A stretch of 64,000 nucleotides of DNA from Plantactinospora sp. BC1. GTDB lineage: Bacteria; Actinomycetota; Actinomycetes; Mycobacteriales; Micromonosporaceae. Position numbers and translations under genes: made by a program. This document shows positions 59,947 through 64,000 of this stretch, in pieces. Within the stretch, counting starts at the first letter, position 1. Each line of letters begins with the position of its first letter. The notes under the pieces were generated by a model that was not told where the DNA came from, searched no databases, and was given only the letters and a program-made list of their open reading frames with translations. The stretch covers positions 6,510,001-6,574,000 of the forward strand of contig NZ_CP028158.1 in NCBI RefSeq assembly GCF_003030345.1, read 5' to 3'.

Positions 59947-61085
59947 TCCGCGAAGGAGCCGTCGTCGTGCCGCCAGACCGGGTTGCGCCAGGCGTGCCCG
60001 TGCCGGGCGGCGGCGCGTACGGCCCGCTCGTCGACGGTGATGCCGAGCCCGGGCGCCTCCGGCCGGCGCAGGTGCCCGTCGACGAACCGGAACGGCTCCC
60101 GGTCGACCACGTAGTCGAGCAGTTCCGAGCCGGCGTGGTAGTGGATGCCGATGCTCTGCTCCTGGATCAGGAAGTTCGGCGTGGCGAAGGCGACCTGGAG
60201 GCTGGCGGCGAGCGAGATCGGCCCGAGTGGGCAGTGCGGGGCCAGCACCGCGCCGTACGTCTCGGCCAGCGCGGCGATCCGGCGTACCTCGGAGATGCCA
60301 CCGGCGTGCGAGAGGTCGGGCTGCACCACCGCCACGCCCGCGCGCAGCGGCCCGAGGAACTCGTGCCGGGCGAAGAGCCGCTCACCGGTGGCGATCGGCA
60401 CCGGTGAGGCGCCGACGAGGTCACCGAGCTGGTGGTTGTGCTCGGGGAGTACCGGTTCCTCGACGAAGAGCGGACGCAGCGGGGCGAGTTCCGGCAGGAT
60501 GCGGCGGGCCGCCGCCGGGGTGGCCCGACCGTGGAAGTCCAGCGCGATGTCCCGGTCGTCGCCGAGCACCTCCCGGGCGGCGGCGACCCGGCGCACCACG
60601 GCCGCCACCTCGCGGGCGCTGGGGATGGCGGCGAGCAGGCCGGAGGCGTTCATCTTGATCGCCGTCATCCCGGCCTCGACCTGTGCGGCGGCGGCGGCGG
60701 CCAGCTCGGCCGGTTCGTCGCCGCCGATCCAGGAGTAGACCCGGACCCGCTCCCGGACGGGGCCGCCGAGCAGCGCGTGCACCGGGGCGCCGTACGCCTG
60801 GCCGGCGATGTCCCAGAGTGCCTGGTCGATCCCGGCGACGGCGCTGGAGAGTACCGGGCCGCCTCGGTAGAAGCCGCCCTTGGTGAGGATCTGCCAGTGC
60901 TGTTCGATCCGCAGCGGGTCCTCGCCGAGCAGATACTCGGCGAGCACCTCGACGGCGGCCCGGACCACCTCGGCCCGGCCCTCCACCACCGGTTCACCCC
61001 AGCCGACCAGCCCTTCGTCGGTCTCCACCCGGCAGAAGAGCCACCGGGGTGGGACGAGGAAGGTCTCGATTCGGACGATCTTCAC
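59940..61085 (-). CDS. dgoD: D-galactonate dehydratase (enolase superfamily)
   Basis: 381 residues, the length of Escherichia coli DgoD. It dehydrates galactonate to 2-keto-3-deoxygalactonate. Strong DgoD-specific stretches: LVPPRWLFCRVETDEGLVGWGE (residues about 10-31), GFYRGGPVLSSAVAGIDQALWDI, VQPDLSHAGGISE, APHCPLGPI and a C-terminal WRNPVWRHDDGSFAEW. Active-site residues are in place: Asp183 and His185 (DFHGRA), Glu209 (VEEPVL), Glu235 (TGERL), His284 and Glu309 (QEQSIGIHYH). It starts at ATG 61085, 55 bases after the GntR gene on the same strand, and overlaps the mutarotase-like gene. Confidence 0.94.
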   Translation of the reverse strand: MKIVRIETFLVPPRWLFCRVETDEGLVGWGEPVVEGRAEVVRAAVEVLAEYLLGEDPLRIEQHWQILTKGGFYRGGPVLSSAVAGIDQALWDIAGQAYGAPVHALLGGPVRERVRVYSWIGGDEPAELAAAAAAQVEAGMTAIKMNASGLLAAIPSAREVAAVVRRVAAAREVLGDDRDIALDFHGRATPAAARRILPELAPLRPLFVEEPVLPEHNHQLGDLVGASPVPIATGERLFARHEFLGPLRAGVAVVQPDLSHAGGISEVRRIAALAETYGAVLAPHCPLGPISLAASLQVAFATPNFLIQEQSIGIHYHAGSELLDYVVDREPFRFVDGHLRRPEAPGLGITVDERAVRAAARHGHAWRNPVWRHDDGSFAEW

Positions 61086-61140
61086 TGGACGCCTCTCTGT
61101 AATGGCTCAGCCCGTGCCCACCCGACGAGGACAGCGACGC

Positions 61141-61851
61141 TCACCGCCTGTCGCCCGGGCGCCGGCGTAGCTTCTGGACGTCCCGGATGGCCTTGTCCAG
61201 CAGGTCGCGCATGGCCTGCTCGGCGCCGGTCGCGTCGGTGCGCCGGATTGCCTCGACCACCGCGCGGTGGCTGGGTACCGGGTCGTCGTCGGGTGCCCCG
61301 CCGTGCACCAGGCGGTCCCGTTCGGCCAGTCCGGTCTCCATCACCACCTCCATGCGCTGCACCAGCTCGTTGTGGGTGGCGGCGAGCAGCGCGCGGTGGA
61401 AGGCGAGGTCGGCCCGGACGGCGGTGACCGGGTCGGTGGCGGCGGACATCTCGGCCAGCGCCTCGTCGAGGGCGGCCAGGTCGGCCCCGGTCGCGCGGGT
61501 GGCGGCGAGTCGGGCGGCGGCCGGCTCGACGATGGTACGCACCTCGTGCAGCTGGTCGAGGAGGTGCTGTCCGGCGCCCTCGGCGAACTGCCAGCGGATC
61601 ACGTCGCCGTCGAGCAGGTGCCAGTCGGCCCGGGGGCGTACGAAGGTGCCCCGCTTCTGCCGGGCGTCGACGATGCCCTTGGCGGTGAGGACCTTGAGTG
61701 CCTCGCGCAGCGCGGTGAGGCTGACGTCGAGCTCCTGTTGGAGTGCGGCCAGGTTCAGGGTGGCGCCCTCGGCGATCTCACCGGCGAGGATGCGCCGGGC
61801 GATGACCTCGACGGTCTGCCCGTGGACGCCGCGGCGTGCGTACTGTGCCAA
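61141..61851 (-). CDS. GntR/FadR-family regulator (FCD domain)
   Basis: 236 residues. The winged-helix N terminus reads IARRILAGEIAEGATLNLAAL, LDVSLTALREALKVLTAKGIV, then RGTFVRP. The FCD ligand-binding domain follows (LHEVRTIVEPAAARLAA, FHRALLAATHNELV with the metal-binding His, and SHRAVVEAI). This is the type of regulator (DgoR-like) that controls galactonate genes elsewhere. It lies between the SDR and dgoD on the same strand and probably represses this operon and the divergent transporter in the absence of the sugar acid (inference). Confidence 0.92.
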   Translation of the reverse strand: MAQYARRGVHGQTVEVIARRILAGEIAEGATLNLAALQQELDVSLTALREALKVLTAKGIVDARQKRGTFVRPRADWHLLDGDVIRWQFAEGAGQHLLDQLHEVRTIVEPAAARLAATRATGADLAALDEALAEMSAATDPVTAVRADLAFHRALLAATHNELVQRMEVVMETGLAERDRLVHGGAPDDDPVPSHRAVVEAIRRTDATGAEQAMRDLLDKAIRDVQKLRRRPGDRR

Positions 61852-61894
61852 TGCTCTCCGTGCCTTCTCGTTGGTCCGACGGGGGTGGTCCGGG

Positions 61895-62656
61895 TCAGGC
61901 CGAGGCTTTCACCGCGGTCCAACCGCCGTCCACCACCAGCGTGGTGCCGGTGACGTAGCCGGCGTCCGGTGAGGCGAGGAAGGCGATCGCCGCCGCCACC
62001 TCGTCCGGGGTGCCGAACCGGCCGGCCACAGTCTCCGCGACGCTGCGCTGCCGGTCGACTTCGGACACTCTGTCCCAGGCGGCGGTGAGGATCGGGCCGG
62101 GCAGCACGGTGTTGACCCGCACCTCGGGGCCGTACTCGACGGCGAGCTGGCGGCCGAGCGCGACCAGCCCGCCCTTGGCGGCCGCGTAGGCGGGGTGACC
62201 GGGGAGCCCGACCAGCGCGTGCACGGAGGAGACGAGCACCGCCGCGCCCCGGCCGGCGCGCAGGTCGGCCAGGCACGCCCGCAGGCCGAGGAAGCTGCCG
62301 GTGAGGCTCACCGCGAGCTGCCGGTCCCAGGACTGCCGGCTGGTCTCGTGCGCCGGGGCGACCTCGCTGAGGTAGGCGTTGCTGACCAGGATGTCGACCG
62401 GGCCGAACAGATCACGGAGCGTGGTTACCGCACCGGCCCAGGCGGTCTCGTCGGAGACGTCGGCGACGATCGGGCGGGCCCGGCCGCCGGCTGCGGTGAT
62501 CTCCTCGGCGACCTGCTCGGCCGGCCGGAGGTCGAGCAGGCCGACGGCCGCGCCCTCGGCGGCGAGCCGTCGGGCGGTGGCCGCGCCGATGCCGCCGTAA
62601 GCCCCTGTGACCAGGGCGACCTTACCGTCCAGTCGTCGCGTCCGCTGGCTCTCCAC
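61895..62656 (-). CDS. short-chain dehydrogenase, probably sugar (galactose-type) dehydrogenase
   Basis: 253 residues from GTG 62656. SDR features: LVTGAYGGIGAATARRLA cofactor loop, VSNAY in place of NNAG, catalytic Ser in VSSVHAL, Tyr and Lys in PAYAAAKGG, and C-terminal VTGTTLVVDGGW. Asp in GLLDLRPAE suggests NAD. Placed first in an operon with a GntR regulator, galactonate dehydratase and a mutarotase-like protein, it is likely to oxidise galactose (or a related aldose) to the lactone, but the sequence alone only proves SDR membership. Confidence 0.88.
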   Translation of the reverse strand: MESQRTRRLDGKVALVTGAYGGIGAATARRLAAEGAAVGLLDLRPAEQVAEEITAAGGRARPIVADVSDETAWAGAVTTLRDLFGPVDILVSNAYLSEVAPAHETSRQSWDRQLAVSLTGSFLGLRACLADLRAGRGAAVLVSSVHALVGLPGHPAYAAAKGGLVALGRQLAVEYGPEVRVNTVLPGPILTAAWDRVSEVDRQRSVAETVAGRFGTPDEVAAAIAFLASPDAGYVTGTTLVVDGGWTAVKASA

Positions 62657-62801
62657 CCGTCACCGTCCCGCAGATCAAAACATTAATTAGGAAGAAATCT
62701 TGACAGCCGCGACCCGTGGATGCAACCTTCTGGATCACACCGTTTACCTGAGTGACACACCCGCGACCCGAGCACGGGTCGATGAGGAAGGGATACTCCC
62801 C
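62657..62801. promoter_or_regulatory. divergent control region of the sugar-acid cluster
   Basis: 145 bases with an unusually AT-rich core (AAAACATTAATTAG near 62677-62690). For the minus-strand operon, TTGCAT and CAAGAT are 17 bases apart (read on the minus strand, about 62724 down to 62696). For the transporter gene, TTGACA at 62700-62705 is a good -35, but no clear -10 follows. It is the likely binding region of the GntR regulator. A GAGGAAGGG ribosome site at 62784-62792 serves the lipoprotein. Confidence 0.5.
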
Positions 62802-64000
62802 GTGAGCGACTTCGACCCCGGTCGTCGCCGGTTCCTCGGCCACCTCGGACTCGCCGGCCTCGGCGCGCTCGGCATGGGCGGCCTGGTCGGTTGCGCCAGT
62901 TCCGCCAGCACCTCCTCCGGCGGGGGCGGGAGCGACGGCCCGGTCGCCGTGCAGTCCAATCTCTCCTCCCCGCAGGCGAAGGCCGCGATGGAGAAGATCA
63001 TCGAGACCTTCAACAAGCAGGGCAAGGGCAGCGCGACGCTGAACACGATCGCCGCCGAGACCTACCGTACCCAGCTTCCGACGTACCTGACCTCGGCGAA
63101 CCCGCCGGACCTCTACACCTGGTACGCCGGCTCGGTCGCCGACGACTACGCCAGCAAGGGCCTGCTGCTGGACGTCTCCGACGTCTGGCAGGGACTGGCC
63201 GACTACCCCGAGGCGCTGCGCACCATCTCCACCGACGCCTCCGGCAAGCAGGTCTTCGTGCCGATGACCAACTACTGGTGGGGCTTCTTCTACCGCAAGT
63301 CGAACTTCGCCAGGTGGAACGTGCAGGAGCCGAAGAACTGGACCGACTTCGTCGCGCTCTGCCAGACGCTCAAGGGCAAGGGGATTCCGCCGATCGGCAT
63401 CGGACTCGGCGACACCCCGTGGGTGGCGTCGGCCTGGTTCGACTACCTGAACATCCGGATCAACGGCGCGCCGTTCCACCGTGAGCTGCTCGCCGGCAAG
63501 CAGCGCTTCGACGACCCGAAGGTGAAGGCGGTCTTCACCCGCTGGCGCGAGGTGCTGCCGTACTTCGACCCGAAGGGCAAGGCGTACCCGTTCCAGGAGG
63601 CCACCGCCGCGCTGCTGGCGGGCAAGACCGGGATGTTCCTGATCGGCACCTTCTTCGCCGACGCCGCCCCGAAGGACGCCCTCGGCGACCTCGACTTCTT
63701 CCGGTTCCCGATCATCGACCCGGCGGTGCCGGTCGCCGAGGAGGGCCCGACCGACGGCTTCTTCGCCAGCGCCAAGACCGGCAACCCGACCGGCACCAAG
63801 GCGCTGCTGAGCCACCTGGCCTCGGTCGAGGCGCAAGAGGAGTACATCAGGCACAGCTCCGGCATCGTGCTGCCGGCCAACCCGAAGGCGAAGGCCGCCG
63901 ACTCCCCGCTGGTCGCCAAGGGCAAGGCGATGCTGGAGAGCGCGCAGGAGCTGACCCAGTTCTTCAACCGGGACTCCAGCGACGCGCTCCAGCCGACCGC
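62802..64000 (+). CDS. sugar ABC transporter substrate-binding lipoprotein (3' truncated by window end)
   Basis: 399 residues are visible from GTG 62802, and the frame is open at the right edge. A twin-arginine-like signal (GRRRFLGHLGLAGLGALG) ends in the lipobox LVGC with Cys31, so it is exported, possibly by Tat, and lipid-anchored. The family 1 extracellular binding-protein fold follows (VAVQSNLSSPQAKAAMEKII, PPDLYTWYAGSV, NYWWGFFYRKSNFARW, GKTGMFLIGTFFADAAP). It should deliver an oligo- or monosaccharide to membrane permeases encoded beyond the window. It is divergent from the galactonate operon, so its ligand is probably galactose-containing (inference). Confidence 0.93.
   Translation, partial: MSDFDPGRRRFLGHLGLAGLGALGMGGLVGCASSASTSSGGGGSDGPVAVQSNLSSPQAKAAMEKIIETFNKQGKGSATLNTIAAETYRTQLPTYLTSANPPDLYTWYAGSVADDYASKGLLLDVSDVWQGLADYPEALRTISTDASGKQVFVPMTNYWWGFFYRKSNFARWNVQEPKNWTDFVALCQTLKGKGIPPIGIGLGDTPWVASAWFDYLNIRINGAPFHRELLAGKQRFDDPKVKAVFTRWREVLPYFDPKGKAYPFQEATAALLAGKTGMFLIGTFFADAAPKDALGDLDFFRFPIIDPAVPVAEEGPTDGFFASAKTGNPTGTKALLSHLASVEAQEEYIRHSSGIVLPANPKAKAADSPLVAKGKAMLESAQELTQFFNRDSSDALQPT

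Noticed and set aside
62622-63854. 410-codon minus-strand frame
   Set aside because: Shadow of the sugar-binding lipoprotein, whose signal, lipobox and fold are clear on the plus strand.

Overview
The window is high-GC actinobacterial DNA (G or C at nearly every third codon position, many GTG starts). The gene families point to a mycelial, sporulating Micromonosporaceae-type organism, related to Micromonospora or Plantactinospora. The markers are an XRE/DUF397 pair, an SsgB-like sporulation protein next to a TIGR02611 protein, two F420-dependent LLM oxidoreductases, an Rv2466c-type (mycothiol-linked) DsbA-fold protein, a Spo0M-like protein, a BTAD/SARP regulator, and many secreted polysaccharide hydrolases with CBM2 or CBM3 modules. 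No insertion sequence, integrase, CRISPR array or rRNA was seen; the only RNA gene found is a tRNA-Val(CAC). The genus is an inference.

Layout. 1-4.0 kb: end of an unknown gene, then a very large secreted GH87-type alpha-1,3-glucanase on the minus strand. 4.4-8.7 kb: small membrane proteins, the XRE/DUF397 pair, an unusual in-frame join of a small actinomycete protein to a DsbA-fold protein, a Nudix hydrolase and an orphan contractile-tail tube protein. 8.8-14.8 kb: phosphoketolase, a universal stress protein, a PP2C phosphatase, a KDPG-type aldolase, and an HTH/Clp-N pair behind a palindromic operator with a probably leaderless promoter. 14.9-22.7 kb: a membrane-lipid block (diacylglycerol kinase, YihY/BrkB, tandem PAP2, EEP phosphatase), then a NarL-type two-component pair. 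23.2-28.7 kb: a lanthipeptide-synthetase-like lyase-kinase lacking the cyclase domain, convergent with a BTAD/NB-ARC regulator that carries a ten-fold heptapeptide repeat. 28.9-34.2 kb: two LLM oxidoreductases flank a secreted M1 aminopeptidase and a GH5 beta-mannanase; the last two share a TTAACCGGTT operator. 34.5-46.7 kb: Spo0M-like protein, small proteins, a HelD/HelR-type RNA polymerase helicase with a possible rifamycin-associated element upstream, a LolA-like lipoprotein-type protein next to an OmpR-type two-component system, a TPR membrane protein, a VOC protein and a DUF4236 gene. 46.8-53.4 kb: Rrf2 and AraC regulators, GH44-CBM3 glucanase, an SDR, SsgB, TIGR02611 and tRNA-Val. 54-64 kb: GH30-CBM2, a PL11 rhamnogalacturonan lyase with LacI-type operators, and a sugar-acid catabolic cluster (mutarotase-like protein, galactonate dehydratase, GntR regulator, SDR dehydrogenase) divergent from a sugar-binding lipoprotein that runs off the end.

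How it fits together. Five secreted polysaccharide-degrading enzymes cover alpha-1,3-glucan, mannan, beta-glucan or xyloglucan, xylan and rhamnogalacturonan. The right end looks like uptake plus non-phosphorylative (De Ley-Doudoroff-like) oxidation of a released hexose, probably galactose. The aldolase that could finish that route lies far away at 13.3 kb. The strongest novelty candidates are the cyclase-less lanthipeptide-type synthetase, the operator shared by the M1 peptidase and the mannanase, the HTH/Clp-N unit with its double palindrome, and the HelR gene with its possible induction element.
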